In this document: positions 36,612 to 45,724 of the stretch, in pieces
How the letters are laid out: every line of letters begins with the position of its first letter
How positions within the stretch are numbered: the first letter of the stretch is position 1
Made by a program: the position numbers and the translations under genes
Notes under the pieces: model-generated
What the model was told of the DNA's origin: nothing
Seen by the model: only the letters and a program-made list of their open reading frames with translations
Database searches by the model: none
Source: Bacteroidales bacterium
GTDB taxonomy: Bacteria > Bacteroidota > Bacteroidia > Bacteroidales > ML635J-15
Assembly (NCBI GenBank): GCA_003249955.1
Contig: QKHS01000009.1
Span: forward strand, 1 to 63,194
DNA length: 63,194 bases
Reading direction: 5' to 3'

Positions 36612-36739
36612 TAATTCATATAAACGGCAAAAGTAAAAAAAAAGTACCTTAATTTGGAAAAAGGCTTAAAATATTAAAAGGCTCAAAATGTAAAAAACAG
36701 GAATGATGCAAAAATGTAAATGTGTTTTTGTTACGCAGG

Positions 36740-37180
36740 CTATTCTCCGAATACCTTACCCCAGAAACCTTTTTTGTTCTTATCAGGAATTTCTTTGTCT
36801 GTTTTTTTTACTGTTGCAGATGTCTCGGGAAGAAGAATTTCACGAATTTTATCCCAGCCCGGGAATCCGCCTACATTTCTGTCGTCAATGAAAAGATCCG
36901 CATCTATTTTCCTGCTGATATATTTATTAAATTCTTCGTTTGGGTAACTTTCATTAACAGCATAGAAAATTATTCCGTGATCAAGACAAAAGTCCACAGC
37001 ATTTTTAAGGTCAATACCATCACGCACTGTCCATAAAATCAGCCGGTGACCGTTTGCCTGCAGATCGCGCAAGACTTCAAATGCTCCTGGAATAATTTCT
37101 CCGATATCAGGATATCTGTGTTCTACTATGGTGCCGTCAAAATCAACGGCTATTGTTAATTTGTTGCCGGTTCTGTCCAT
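36740..37180 (-). CDS. HAD-superfamily phosphatase (BT0820-like)
   Basis: A 146-aa cytoplasmic protein with HAD motif I VDFDGTIVEH (both Asp present), motif II-like 'LILWTVRDG', and 'ADLFIDDRNVGGFPGWDKI' for motif IV. It lacks a large cap domain, as in the small BT0820-type Bacteroides hydrolases. The C-terminus has a Lys-rich tail. A phosphatase acting on a small substrate is likely; which one is unknown. Its ATG overlaps the stop of the upstream exported-protein gene by one base (TAATG). Confidence 0.85.
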   Translation of the reverse strand: MDRTGNKLTIAVDFDGTIVEHRYPDIGEIIPGAFEVLRDLQANGHRLILWTVRDGIDLKNAVDFCLDHGIIFYAVNESYPNEEFNKYISRKIDADLFIDDRNVGGFPGWDKIREILLPETSATVKKTDKEIPDKNKKGFWGKVFGE

Positions 37181-37608
37181 TACTTGACTTTATATAAATA
37201 TGCTTTTGAATTTACCGCATTTTCGTCATCCGGAGCCATAACCATTTTGTCTTCGGTAAGCATTACTATTTTGGTACGTGTAACTTTAGATTCTCCGTTT
37301 AGCTTTACAAGTATGTAAGAACCGTCTTTTGAAATGTCCCAGGTTCCTTCGGTTTCGCCTTCGAAACCTTGTTTGTGATATTTCTTGCCGGAAGTAAATT
37401 TTACTTCTGTCATTGCAATTATTTCGGGCATTTTATCACGCAAAAGGGCTTCATATTGCGGACTCAGGTTAAAACTTCCGATATCAAGCGAATCAACTTT
37501 CCATGTTCCCACAATGTTTTTTGTATGTTGTGATTTGAGATTTTGTGAAAAGGCACTCCCTGTAATCACCAGCATAACAACCGTTACTAATAATATTCTC
37601 CTGTTCAT
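37180..37608 (-). CDS. exported lipocalin-like protein
   Basis: A 142-aa protein with a signal peptide (MNRRILLVTVVMLVITGSAFS). The mature part starts 'IVGTWKVDSLDIGSFNLSPQ' and continues with 'EVKFTSGKKYHKQGFEGETE' and 'GTWDISKDGSYILVKLNG', the look of the lipocalin-like families of Bacteroidota (GxW near the N-terminus). Ligand unknown. It is 44 bp downstream of recF and translationally coupled to the HAD gene by a one-base overlap. Confidence 0.75.
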   Translation of the reverse strand: MNRRILLVTVVMLVITGSAFSQNLKSQHTKNIVGTWKVDSLDIGSFNLSPQYEALLRDKMPEIIAMTEVKFTSGKKYHKQGFEGETEGTWDISKDGSYILVKLNGESKVTRTKIVMLTEDKMVMAPDDENAVNSKAYLYKVK

Positions 37609-37652
37609 GTTATTGAATAATTAATGTTTGTTTCTTTGTTTACTTTATCTTT

Positions 37653-38768
37653 TTATTGCTGTAATTTGTTTGCGGTTATTTCTCCGCTCGACAAATTTAA
37701 TATTTTGTAATCAATTTCCAATTCTTTTAAAATATCAGGCATTCTGGTGTAGCTTGTGTCGGTTATAAAAATCTGTCCGAAATCAGGTTCGGACACAAGT
37801 TTGGTTATAACTTTGACCCGCTTTTTATCCAGTTTGTCAAAGATGTCATCCAGAAGCAATATAGGTGCCAGATTTATTTTTTGTTTAATGTACTCAAACC
37901 ATGCAAATTTAAGACTTATTACAAATGTTTTTTGTTGTCCCTGAGAACCGTAGCGTTTTATCGGCTGATCGTCAATTCTGAAGTCGAAATCGTCTTTATG
38001 TATTCCGGCAGATGTGTATCCCAGTATTTTGTCTTTTTCAAAATTTTTATGCAGCAAATCATAAAGGTTTTCTGATTTTAACTGAGACTGGTAAATTAAT
38101 TGTACTTTTTCCCGGTCGTCCGAAATACGGCTGTAGTATTTTTGAAATATGCTTATTACTTCGTTGGCAAAAGAATCTCTGGATTCAAAAATCTTTTTCC
38201 CTGTATCGGCAAGCTGCATATCCCAGATGTCAATTTCATCATGTTCTACCCGTACTCCCTTCTGTGCATTTTTCAATATGCTGTTACGCTGGTCTAAAAT
38301 GCGGTTATACGAAATAAGGTTGTTAAGATAATTATGGTCGAACTGAGAAATTACAGAGTCGGCAAATTTCCTTCTTAATTCGCTTCCTTCATGAATAAGA
38401 TTCGAATCATACGGGGTTGTAAAAACAACGGGCAAAAAGCCAATGTGTTCAGAAAGTTTTTGGTATTCGGCTCCGTTTCTTCTGAAAGATTTGCGTTTGT
38501 CTTTCTGTAACCCGCAATAAATATTTTCAGATTCTCCGTTAAGCTCAAATTCTCCCTGCAATACAAAAAAATCTTCACCGGTTTTAATGTTCTGGCGATC
38601 GCTTAGATTTATGAAACTTTTGCAAAACGATAAATAATGAATACTATCCAACAGGTTTGTTTTTCCGGTACCGTTGTCTCCTATAAAACAATTAATTTTA
38701 GGGCACAATTCTGTGTCAAAATTTTCGAAATTTTTAAAGTTTATAAGTGATAAAGTCTTAAGGTACAT
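37653..38768 (-). CDS. recF: DNA replication and repair protein RecF
   Basis: A ~371-aa SMC-like ATPase that helps load RecA at single-stranded gaps. Seen: N-terminal 'LKTLSLINFKNFENFDTELC', Walker A GDNGTGKTNLLDSIHYL, signature 'KRYGSQGQQKTFVISLKFA', and Walker B 'LLLDDIFDKLDKKR'. I use the ATG at 38766-38768 because the product then begins MYLKTLSLINFKNF, as RecF proteins do; the frame extends 21 bp further. A -7-like CAAAACTA (minus strand) lies at 38789-38796. It is divergent from the TPR gene, an order typical of Bacteroidota. Confidence 0.95.
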   Translation of the reverse strand: MYLKTLSLINFKNFENFDTELCPKINCFIGDNGTGKTNLLDSIHYLSFCKSFINLSDRQNIKTGEDFFVLQGEFELNGESENIYCGLQKDKRKSFRRNGAEYQKLSEHIGFLPVVFTTPYDSNLIHEGSELRRKFADSVISQFDHNYLNNLISYNRILDQRNSILKNAQKGVRVEHDEIDIWDMQLADTGKKIFESRDSFANEVISIFQKYYSRISDDREKVQLIYQSQLKSENLYDLLHKNFEKDKILGYTSAGIHKDDFDFRIDDQPIKRYGSQGQQKTFVISLKFAWFEYIKQKINLAPILLLDDIFDKLDKKRVKVITKLVSEPDFGQIFITDTSYTRMPDILKELEIDYKILNLSSGEITANKLQQ

Positions 38769-38937
38769 CAAAATCCGTATTAACTTCACAAAACTACAAA
38801 ATTTTAGCTAAATAGGGCAGTGCAGAATTAACAGTTTTTGCTGTTATAAAAATAAAAATTTATAACGCTTTGATTATGAGCATAAAACATCATTTAAAAA
38901 AAACTGATTATATTATTAATTATTCGAATAAATAATT

Positions 38938-38945
38938 TAAATTTG
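38938..38945 (+). promoter_or_regulatory. Bacteroidota -7 promoter element (TAAATTTG)
   Basis: Exact TAnnTTTG, 30 bp before the ATG at 38976. It is followed by CAG, as at the tRNA promoters. No TTTG was found at the -33 position. Confidence 0.5.
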
Positions 38946-38975
38946 CAGCCTTAATTTTGAAATCTTAAAGGTATT

Positions 38976-39665
38976 ATGGCAAAAAATAAGAAGACATCTC
39001 AGGCGAATGAAAGTTTTAAATCTGTTGAATCAGCATTGAGTCGTGCGGAAAATTTTATTGAGACACACCAAAAAGCATTTATGTATGGGCTTGGTGGGGT
39101 TCTGGTTGTTGTTCTGGGAGTTATAGCTTACTTTAAACTGGTCAGAGAACCACGTATTGAAGAAGCTTGGTCTGAATCTTACAAAGCTGAGTTCTATTTT
39201 GAAAAGGATTCTTTCAATCTTGCATTGAACGGAGACGGTGCTTTCCCGGGATTTTTGGATATTATTGATGATTATGGAAGTACCCCTATGGGAAATGCAG
39301 CAAAATATTATGCAGGAGTTTGTTATATGCGTCTTGGTGATTTTGAATCTGCTATATCTGAACTTGAAGATTTTGACAGTGATGATCGTATGGTTGGGCC
39401 TATGGCAACAAACCTGATTGGTGATGCAAACATGGAACTTGGCAACATGGATGAAGCTCTTAAGCTTTACCTCGAAGCAGCAGAAAATGCAGGAAACGAT
39501 TTTCTGTCACCTGTTTTTCTTATGAAAGCAGGCCGTACCTGTGAATTACTTGGTGATTTTAATCAGGCTCTTGAAATTTATAAGAGAATAGAATCTGAAT
39601 ATTACAACACTCCTCAGCAGAGAGAAATTGAGAAGTATATCAAAAGAGTTGAAATGAAACTTTAG
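38976..39665 (+). CDS. membrane-anchored tetratricopeptide-repeat protein
   Basis: A 229-aa protein. Residues 1-35 are cytoplasmic and charged, followed by one membrane span at ~38-60 (YGLGGVLVVVLGVIAYFKL) and a TPR-rich domain (~90-229: 'AAKYYAGVCYMRLGDFESAI', 'ATNLIGDANMELGNMDEALK'). This resembles YfgM-like/TPR_21 proteins that help folding at the membrane. The gene is divergent from recF and ends at a terminator just before ribH, so ribH may be a separate unit with its own start. Confidence 0.85.
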   Translation: MAKNKKTSQANESFKSVESALSRAENFIETHQKAFMYGLGGVLVVVLGVIAYFKLVREPRIEEAWSESYKAEFYFEKDSFNLALNGDGAFPGFLDIIDDYGSTPMGNAAKYYAGVCYMRLGDFESAISELEDFDSDDRMVGPMATNLIGDANMELGNMDEALKLYLEAAENAGNDFLSPVFLMKAGRTCELLGDFNQALEIYKRIESEYYNTPQQREIEKYIKRVEMKL

Positions 39666-39690
39666 AGTTTAACAAATTATTTTACACATC

Positions 39691-39714
39691 AGGGGCTTTA
39701 TGCCCCGTTTTTTT
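39691..39714 (+). terminator. terminator between the TPR gene and ribH
   Basis: A GGGGC / GCCCC stem with a 5-nt loop, followed by GTTTTTTT. It ends just 7 bp before the ribH ATG, so ribH must depend on read-through or on a promoter not seen. Confidence 0.85.
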
Positions 39715-39720
39715 AATATT

Positions 39721-40266
39721 ATGGCCAGTTCAAAAAAAAATCTTTCGTTATATTCCGAATCAGAAATAGCAAGTCGTCAGGAGTTTGGTTATTTACGAAT
39801 CGGGATCGCAGTATCGGAGTGGAATGAAGAAGTGACATCAGCTTTGCTTAAGGGGGCTGTAGAGACACTTAAAAAATACGGGTTCTCAGATGAAGATATG
39901 ATTATTAAGTCGGTACCCGGTAGTTTTGAATTACCCCTGGCAGCCCAATATCTGATAAATTATGCCGAAGCAGATGCTGTTATTTGTCTGGGGTGCGTTA
40001 TTCAGGGAGAAACCAGACATTTTGATTTTGTTTGCGCCGGAGTAACTCAGGGAATTATGAGGTTAAACATGGATACCGAAGCTCCTGTTTCTTTCGGTTT
40101 GTTAACAACAGAAAATCAGGAACAGGCTTTGGCCAGAGCTGGCGGTAAACATGGGAATAAAGGAGTGGAAGCTGCTGTTGCCGTGTTGAAAATGCTAAAG
40201 CTAAAATTTAATCTGATTGATGAATTTGATCTCGAATCATTCGGCGTTGAAGATATTGACGATTAG
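39721..40266 (+). CDS. ribH: 6,7-dimethyl-8-ribityllumazine synthase
   Basis: A 181-aa enzyme joining 5-amino-6-ribitylaminouracil and 3,4-dihydroxybutanone 4-phosphate, the penultimate step of riboflavin synthesis. Motifs: 'SVPGSFELPLAAQYL', 'ICLGCVIQGETRHFDFVC' with the catalytic His, and 'FGLLTTENQEQALARAGGK'. I start at the ATG at 39721; the ATG at 39700 lies inside a terminator loop. N-terminal ~25 residues are longer than in E. coli. Its 3' end overlaps the next lipoprotein gene. The rest of the riboflavin pathway is not in the window. Confidence 0.95.
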   Translation: MASSKKNLSLYSESEIASRQEFGYLRIGIAVSEWNEEVTSALLKGAVETLKKYGFSDEDMIIKSVPGSFELPLAAQYLINYAEADAVICLGCVIQGETRHFDFVCAGVTQGIMRLNMDTEAPVSFGLLTTENQEQALARAGGKHGNKGVEAAVAVLKMLKLKFNLIDEFDLESFGVEDIDD

Positions 40267-40813
40267 TAAAATTGTCATTGTTTTGTTTTTAAGTTATTCC
40301 TGTTCTGTGAAAAAGGAATGGCAACCGGCAAATTTAGTATATGCCGATGGTTTTGAGAAATCTGCTGATATCCTCGCCAAAAACAGCACATATTATACAT
40401 TTATACGGGCAAAATCAAATGAACAGGATTCGAAAACCGAAATTTTAATCCCTGAAGAAGTTAGATTTGTTGACGGAAAAGATTCCCGTTATGTAAGTAT
40501 GTTTTTTGATGAGGAAAACTATGGAATGGAGTCATGGAGTTTCGGAAGAGTGCTTGCAGGTGATGGTATAATGCTTGCAGAAACAAGGTTTCAGTTTAAA
40601 ACATGTGCATGTAAAACTGAGGGAAAATATTTTTACGGATATTTTCTGGTACACGGGAACAATCATTTGAAAATTAAGACAGATTCAAAAAATAATGTGT
40701 ACAACAGATCAGCGATTTATGATTTTGTGGAAAGGTTTTCTGAGTTTCCGTTGCCGAAAGAGATTAATACTATTGATGATTTAATTCTTTTTCTGGAAAA
40801 TATTAACAATTAA
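40217..40813 (+). CDS. lipoprotein of unknown function overlapping ribH
   Basis: A ~198-aa protein with a hydrophobic stretch and lipobox-like site (IVIVLFLSYSC). The start is uncertain: ATG at 40217 and 40220 lie 47-50 bp inside ribH, while a TTG at 40247 gives a tighter signal (LKILTISKIVIVLFLSYSC). The mature part has 'YTFIRAKSNEQDSKTEILIP' and a Cys pair (CACK), with acidic and aromatic text but no known motif. Probably cotranscribed with ribH. Function unknown. Confidence 0.6.
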   Translation: MMNLISNHSALKILTISKIVIVLFLSYSCSVKKEWQPANLVYADGFEKSADILAKNSTYYTFIRAKSNEQDSKTEILIPEEVRFVDGKDSRYVSMFFDEENYGMESWSFGRVLAGDGIMLAETRFQFKTCACKTEGKYFYGYFLVHGNNHLKIKTDSKNNVYNRSAIYDFVERFSEFPLPKEINTIDDLILFLENINN

Positions 40814-40921
40814 CATTTGTAAATATCTGGTTATCAGTGGTATGAGTCTGATTTTTGTAAAAATTGTTAATAATGTTGAAAAAACAGCAATATCCTGATA
40901 AAATTATTGGTTTAATAATAG

Positions 40922-40929
40922 TAATTTTG
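40922..40929 (+). promoter_or_regulatory. Bacteroidota -7 promoter element (TAATTTTG) before parA
   Basis: Exact TAnnTTTG, 26 bp before the parA ATG at 40956. The only TTG upstream is at 40907, too close to be a good -33. Confidence 0.4.
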
Positions 40930-40955
40930 GAACTCAAATAATAAAACAGTCTCAG

Positions 40956-41756
40956 ATGGGAAAGATAATAACCTTAGCTAATCAGAAGGGTGGAGTAGGA
41001 AAAACAACAACAGCAATAAACCTTGCTGCAAGTCTGGCAGTACTCGAATATAAAGTCCTTATAGTTGATGCCGATCCACAGGCAAATGCTACTTCGGGTT
41101 TAGGTTTTGATGTGAGAAATATCAGAACCGGACTTTACGAAACTCTTATTCGTGATGAAGATCCACGTAACGTGATTTTATCAGGAACAATACCCGGATT
41201 GTATTTGCTGCCGAGTCATATCGATCTGGTTGGTGCAGAGATTGAAATGCTGGAGCTTCCGAATCGTGAGAAGGTTATGAAACTTGTTCTTGAAAAAGTA
41301 AAAGACGATTATGACTTTATTCTGATAGATTGTTCTCCTTCTCTTGGGCTTATAGTTGTAAATGCTCTTACTGCTTCAGATTCAGTCCTTATTCCGGTGC
41401 AATGTGAATATTTTGCACTTGAAGGATTGGGTAAGCTTTTGAATACTATTCGTATTGTTCAGGGACACCTTAACCCGGATCTTGATATTGAAGGATTTCT
41501 GATGACCATGTACGATTCCAGACTCAGATTGTCAGACCAGATATTGGAAGAAGTTAAGAAACATTTTGATAAAATGGTATTTGAAACTGTAGTTCACAGA
41601 AATGTAAAACTTGGCGAAGCACCAAGTTTCGGACAGACTATTTTTGATTATGATGTAGCATCCAAAGGGGCTACTAATTATTTGAATGTTGCGAGGGAAT
41701 TATTGCAGAGAAACAGTATGACAAAAATTAACGAAGAAGAAAAAATAATTAACTAA
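40956..41756 (+). CDS. parA: chromosome-partitioning ATPase ParA
   Basis: A 266-aa deviant-Walker ATPase that moves ParB-bound origins to the cell poles. Visible: 'ITLANQKGGVGKTTTAINLA' with the signature Lys11 and Lys16 of the deviant Walker A box, 'VLIVDADPQANATSGLG', 'DYDFILIDCSPSLGLIVVNA', and C-terminal 'VHRNVKLGEAPSFGQTIFDY'. It lacks the N-terminal HTH of plasmid ParA, as expected for a chromosomal copy. It is followed by parB after 1 bp; the parAB-DUF5683-LT-ddl order is a known Bacteroidota cluster. I saw no parS site in the window. Confidence 0.96.
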   Translation: MGKIITLANQKGGVGKTTTAINLAASLAVLEYKVLIVDADPQANATSGLGFDVRNIRTGLYETLIRDEDPRNVILSGTIPGLYLLPSHIDLVGAEIEMLELPNREKVMKLVLEKVKDDYDFILIDCSPSLGLIVVNALTASDSVLIPVQCEYFALEGLGKLLNTIRIVQGHLNPDLDIEGFLMTMYDSRLRLSDQILEEVKKHFDKMVFETVVHRNVKLGEAPSFGQTIFDYDVASKGATNYLNVARELLQRNSMTKINEEEKIIN

Positions 41757-41757
41757 T

Positions 41758-42642
41758 ATGGCAAAAAAGAACGCTTTGGGCCGTGGCCTTGATGCATTGA
41801 TTGATACTTCGTCGGCGGTTAGTAATCACGACAATCAGAGAGAGCCCAATGAAATTGATATAAATCTTATAGAAGCAAATCCTTATCAGCCACGTTCAAC
41901 ATTTGATGAGGAGGCACTGGCAGAACTGGCAGACTCTATAAAAGAACTTGGCGTAATTCAACCTATTACCGTACGTGTTCTTGAGAGCGGAAAATACCAG
42001 CTTATTTCCGGTGAAAGAAGGTTAAGAGCGTCCAAACTTGCCGGTTTGACACAAATACCTGCTTATACCCGTATTGCTGACGATCAGGGAATGCTCGAAA
42101 TGGCTCTGGTTGAGAATATTCAACGCGAAGACCTGAATGCCATTGAAGTTGCAATAAGTTACCAGAGACTGATGGATGAATGTAATCTTACTCAGGATTT
42201 GTTAAGCCAGAGAGTAGGTAAAAAAAGATCAACAGTTGCTAACTATACCCGGTTACTTAATTTGCCTGCTAAAATACAGTTGGGAATACGCGACGAGAAA
42301 ATATCTATGGGACACGCACGAGCATTGCTTGCGCTTAAAGATGACGATACACAGTTGATGATTTTCGACCAGATTCTTAAATATGATTTCTCTGTAAGAC
42401 GTGTGGAGGATATTATCCGAGAACTGAACAATGAGGATAAAGCGGAGGTTAAAAAAGTAAAGAAAAAAGTTCCTGCAACCGCTGAAGATTATTTGCAGCT
42501 TCAAAAGCATTTGTCGGCTTGTTTTGCGACAAATGTAGATTTTAAAAGGGCTGCACGTGGAAACGGTAAAATCGTAATTCCTTTTAAAGATGATAACGAG
42601 CTGGAAAGAATTATTGCAATACTAGATAAATTAAACGCGTAA
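41758..42642 (+). CDS. parB: chromosome-partitioning protein ParB (Spo0J)
   Basis: A 294-aa CTP-dependent DNA clamp that binds parS and recruits ParA and SMC. Seen: N-terminal 'GRGLDALIDT', 'IEANPYQPRSTFDEEALAEL' (ParB-box 1), 'LISGERRLRASKLAG' (arginine-rich CTP/DNA contact patch), 'MALVENIQREDLNAIE', the helix-turn-helix 'LSQRVGKKRSTVANYTRLL', and a C-terminal dimer domain. It directly follows parA with 1 bp spacing, so the two are one operon. Confidence 0.96.
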   Translation: MAKKNALGRGLDALIDTSSAVSNHDNQREPNEIDINLIEANPYQPRSTFDEEALAELADSIKELGVIQPITVRVLESGKYQLISGERRLRASKLAGLTQIPAYTRIADDQGMLEMALVENIQREDLNAIEVAISYQRLMDECNLTQDLLSQRVGKKRSTVANYTRLLNLPAKIQLGIRDEKISMGHARALLALKDDDTQLMIFDQILKYDFSVRRVEDIIRELNNEDKAEVKKVKKKVPATAEDYLQLQKHLSACFATNVDFKRAARGNGKIVIPFKDDNELERIIAILDKLNA

Positions 42643-42645
42643 ATT

Positions 42646-43185
42646 TTGAGAATTTGTAAAAAAATATCTTTGATATTTATTTTGACAGCGATTTCGCTTG
42701 TCTGTTTTTCACAAAAAGCAGATAATGCCGGAGTTGCAGAGCATTCTCCGCGTAGAGCAACAATCTATTCCGCCGTATTACCGGGCTTAGGTCAGGGGTA
42801 CAATCATAAATACTGGAAGATACCTGTCATTTATGCAGGAATAGGATCGTTTTCATATCTTGCATATGCTAATCAGGTTGAATTTAACAGGTATAGAAAT
42901 GCTTATATTATCCGTAAGGATGGTGGAACCGACGAGTTTTACGATTACATTACCAGTGAACAAGGATTGATTAATAATATGGACAGGTACAGGAAGCAAC
43001 GGGATCTTTGTCTGATAGGTAGTATTGTTTTCTATGCCATTCAGATTGTGGATGCAAATGTTGATGCCAATCTTTTTGATTTTGATATAAGTGATGATCT
43101 GTCATTGAAGTTAAGCCCGGGTTCAATTAATCAGGCATATAACGGCACTCCTGTATTGGGTGTCGGGTGTGTCATTAAGTTTTAA
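42646..43185 (+). CDS. DUF5683 family membrane protein
   Basis: A 179-aa protein starting at a TTG (42646), 3 bp after parB. It opens with a signal-like segment (ICKKISLIFILTAISLVCFS), then 'ATIYSAVLPGLGQGYNHKYW', the mark of DUF5683, then a hydrophobic span ('IPVIYAGIGSFSYLAYANQV') and another at 'LCLIGSIVFYAIQIVDANVD'. The family is found next to parAB in Bacteroidota. Role unknown; a cell-envelope protein is likely from the context. Confidence 0.85.
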   Translation: MRICKKISLIFILTAISLVCFSQKADNAGVAEHSPRRATIYSAVLPGLGQGYNHKYWKIPVIYAGIGSFSYLAYANQVEFNRYRNAYIIRKDGGTDEFYDYITSEQGLINNMDRYRKQRDLCLIGSIVFYAIQIVDANVDANLFDFDISDDLSLKLSPGSINQAYNGTPVLGVGCVIKF

Positions 43186-43188
43186 GCT

Positions 43189-44730
43189 ATGAAAAAATCT
43201 TTTATACTGATAATCGCTTTTTTTTCGGTATTCCCTTATTTGTTTGCAGATAACGACTCTGTAGTTATAAAAAGAAATGATGGCTATACTATGGCTGACA
43301 ATCTTGACAGTCTTCTGCTTTCCTGGTATTACTATACAGGCAGAGATACACTTACATTTTTAAACCCTTCCGATAGATATACTTTTAATACAGAAGTGTC
43401 AGACTCTGTTTATGCTGAGAGAATAAAAAAAATTGAAACTCCGCTTGATCTTACATACAATAAAAATGTACAGAAATATCTCGACCGTTATGTGAAAAAC
43501 GGAAGGTGGATTGCTCCTAAATTCTTAGGATTATCACATCAGTATTTCCCTATGTTTGAAGAGAAACTTGACTCTTACAACATGCCTTTGGAACTCAAAT
43601 ATCTGCCTGTCATTGAATCAGCTTTAAATCCTCGTGCAAAATCACCTGCAGGGGCAACAGGACTCTGGCAGTTTATGTTCAAAACGGGGCAAGGTATGGG
43701 ACTGGAAATAAATTCTTATGTTGACGAAAGAATGGACCCTGAAAAATCGACTGATGCAGCCTGCCGGTACCTGAAGAGCCTGTATGAAACTTATGGGGAC
43801 TGGACATTGGCATTGGCAGCATATAATGCCGGCCCGGGAGTAATAAATAATGCAATACGCAGATCGGGTGGGGCAACTAACTATTGGGATTTATATCCTT
43901 ATCTTCCGAACGAAACAAGAAATTATGTTCCGGGTTTTATTGCAATTGTATATTTATTTACTTACGCCGATCAACATGGATATAAACCTGAAAAAATTGA
44001 GTTTTATGATGATGTGGACACTGTAATGATAACTCAGGAATTGCATTTTGCGCAACTTGACTCGGTTTTGGGAATTGATATAGGCCAGACAAGAGATTTA
44101 AACCCTCAATATAAAATGGATATTATTCCTGCAAAAAGTCAGGCATATCCTTTAAGAATGAGAAGACAGTATATCAGTAAATTTATTGAGCTGGAAGATT
44201 CTGTTTATAACTTTAAAGACACAATATTTTTTAACCCTCAGAAATATACTTATAAACCTGATGAGAAATTTGTTGATTATGCACCTGTTGCAGAACAACC
44301 GGAAGGAACAATTGCTCTTACATATACCGTTAAATCCGGAGATGCAGTAGGTCTTATTTCATCATGGTACGGTGTTGATATCGCCAGACTTAAGGCATGG
44401 AACGGATTGTCTGGCAATAATATAAGGGTCGGGCAGGTGCTTAAAGTATATGTCCCTCAGGCTCTTGAATCAAAATACAAGATTGTGAACAATCTTACTT
44501 TTGAAGAAAAGCAGAGGATGATCGGAATAAATCCGGCTACCAATACTCCAAAAGAAGAACCTATGGATCCTGATTATGAATATTATACCGTTAAATCCGG
44601 AGATACTCCTTATGGAATTTCATTAAAATATCCCGGAACTACATCTGACGAAATATTAAAACTTAACGGAATCACAAATGCGTCAAGTTTAAGAATAGGC
44701 CAAAAATTAAAAATCAGAAAGAAATCCTAA
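43189..44730 (+). CDS. MltD-like lytic transglycosylase with two LysM domains
   Basis: A 513-aa exported enzyme that cleaves peptidoglycan between MurNAc and GlcNAc. Signal peptide MKKSFILIIAFFSVFPYLFA; SLT/goose-lysozyme-like catalytic domain at ~130-290 with catalytic Glu in 'YLPVIESALNPRAKSPAGA', then 'TGLWQFMFKTG' and 'ALAAYNAGPGVINNA'. Two LysM repeats follow (~375-420 'YTVKSGDAVGLISSWYGVD' and ~465-510 'YTVKSGDTPYGISLKYPG'), which bind peptidoglycan. It is part of the parAB cluster; ddl follows after 1 bp. Length and layout match MltD. Confidence 0.92.
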   Translation: MKKSFILIIAFFSVFPYLFADNDSVVIKRNDGYTMADNLDSLLLSWYYYTGRDTLTFLNPSDRYTFNTEVSDSVYAERIKKIETPLDLTYNKNVQKYLDRYVKNGRWIAPKFLGLSHQYFPMFEEKLDSYNMPLELKYLPVIESALNPRAKSPAGATGLWQFMFKTGQGMGLEINSYVDERMDPEKSTDAACRYLKSLYETYGDWTLALAAYNAGPGVINNAIRRSGGATNYWDLYPYLPNETRNYVPGFIAIVYLFTYADQHGYKPEKIEFYDDVDTVMITQELHFAQLDSVLGIDIGQTRDLNPQYKMDIIPAKSQAYPLRMRRQYISKFIELEDSVYNFKDTIFFNPQKYTYKPDEKFVDYAPVAEQPEGTIALTYTVKSGDAVGLISSWYGVDIARLKAWNGLSGNNIRVGQVLKVYVPQALESKYKIVNNLTFEEKQRMIGINPATNTPKEEPMDPDYEYYTVKSGDTPYGISLKYPGTTSDEILKLNGITNASSLRIGQKLKIRKKS

Positions 44731-44731
44731 T

Positions 44732-45700
44732 ATGAGAAACATTGCAGTTTTAGCAGGAGGTTATACCTCGGAAAGACAAATAAGCCTGAACTCAGGAATG
44801 CAGATATTAAACAGTCTGGATGCGAAGCTATACAATTCATATCTTGTCGAGGTTAACACGGACGGGCTTTTCTGCATTTTGCAGGGAGAGAAGTGCCGGG
44901 TTAATCTTACTGATTTTTCAGTAGTTATCGAAGGTAAAACTACAAAATTTGATTATGCATACATTGCGTTACACGGCTCTCCGGGTGAAGATGGTAAAAT
45001 TCAGGGATTACTTGACATTCTGGGAATACCATATTCTGCATGTGATGTGTTTTCATCAGCATTGACGTTTAATAAAGTTGCGTGTAAAAAAATGCTGTTA
45101 AATTCGGATGTTAATTTAGCAAAATCGGTTGTTTTAATAAACGGTGAAGATTTTTCGGTAGATGAAGTTTTAGCTGTTACAGGCCTTCCGTGTTTTGTAA
45201 AACCAAATACCTCAGGGTCAAGCTTCGGAGTAACCAAAGTTTATGAAAAAGATAAGTTTATAGACGCAGTAAACCTTGCCTGCCAGGAAGATAATGTGAT
45301 AATAGTTGAAGAATTTATCAAAGGTACGGAAGTGTCATGCGGGGTGCTGAAAACCAAAGATACAGAACTTGTTTTCCCTGTTACAGAAATAGCAACACAG
45401 AATGATTATTTTGATACCGAAGCAAAATATAATCCAGCGCTTACTCAGGAAATAACTCCTGCACGTATTACCGGCGAAGAAACAAAACTTGTTCAACAGT
45501 TTAGTTCCAGGATATATGATGAATTACATTGCAAAGGAATTGTTCGTATAGATTATATAATTAAAAACGGAATTCCTTTCTTTCTGGAACTAAATTCAAT
45601 ACCCGGTATGAGTGCCGAGAGTATTGTTCCTAAGCAAATAAGAACAATCGGGAAAACAATGTGCGAGGTTCTTACTGCAGTAATTGAGGATTCATTTTAA
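44732..45700 (+). CDS. ddl: D-alanine--D-alanine ligase
   Basis: A 322-aa ATP-grasp enzyme making D-Ala-D-Ala for peptidoglycan precursors. Motifs: N-terminal 'AVLAGGYTSERQISLNSG', 'HGSPGEDGKIQGLLDILGIP', the ATP-grasp loop 'CFVKPNTSGSSFGVTK', and the metal-binding 'FFLELNSIPGMSAESIVP'. Length is normal for Ddl. The start lies 1 bp after the lytic transglycosylase gene, so it is translated from the same transcript. It is convergent with the DUF4294 gene. Confidence 0.95.
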   Translation: MRNIAVLAGGYTSERQISLNSGMQILNSLDAKLYNSYLVEVNTDGLFCILQGEKCRVNLTDFSVVIEGKTTKFDYAYIALHGSPGEDGKIQGLLDILGIPYSACDVFSSALTFNKVACKKMLLNSDVNLAKSVVLINGEDFSVDEVLAVTGLPCFVKPNTSGSSFGVTKVYEKDKFIDAVNLACQEDNVIIVEEFIKGTEVSCGVLKTKDTELVFPVTEIATQNDYFDTEAKYNPALTQEITPARITGEETKLVQQFSSRIYDELHCKGIVRIDYIIKNGIPFFLELNSIPGMSAESIVPKQIRTIGKTMCEVLTAVIEDSF

Positions 45701-45724
45701 CACATATTGCCGGATATTTAGAAA

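Noticed and set aside
36703-37036. Overlapping plus-strand ORFs in the HAD gene
   Set aside because: They are antisense frames of a protein with clear HAD motifs.
40956-42642. A parS or oriC site beside parAB
   Set aside because: I looked for a TGTTTCACGTGAAACA-like palindrome near parAB and elsewhere in the window and saw none; near matches such as TGTTTCACG at ~2300 are half-sites only.
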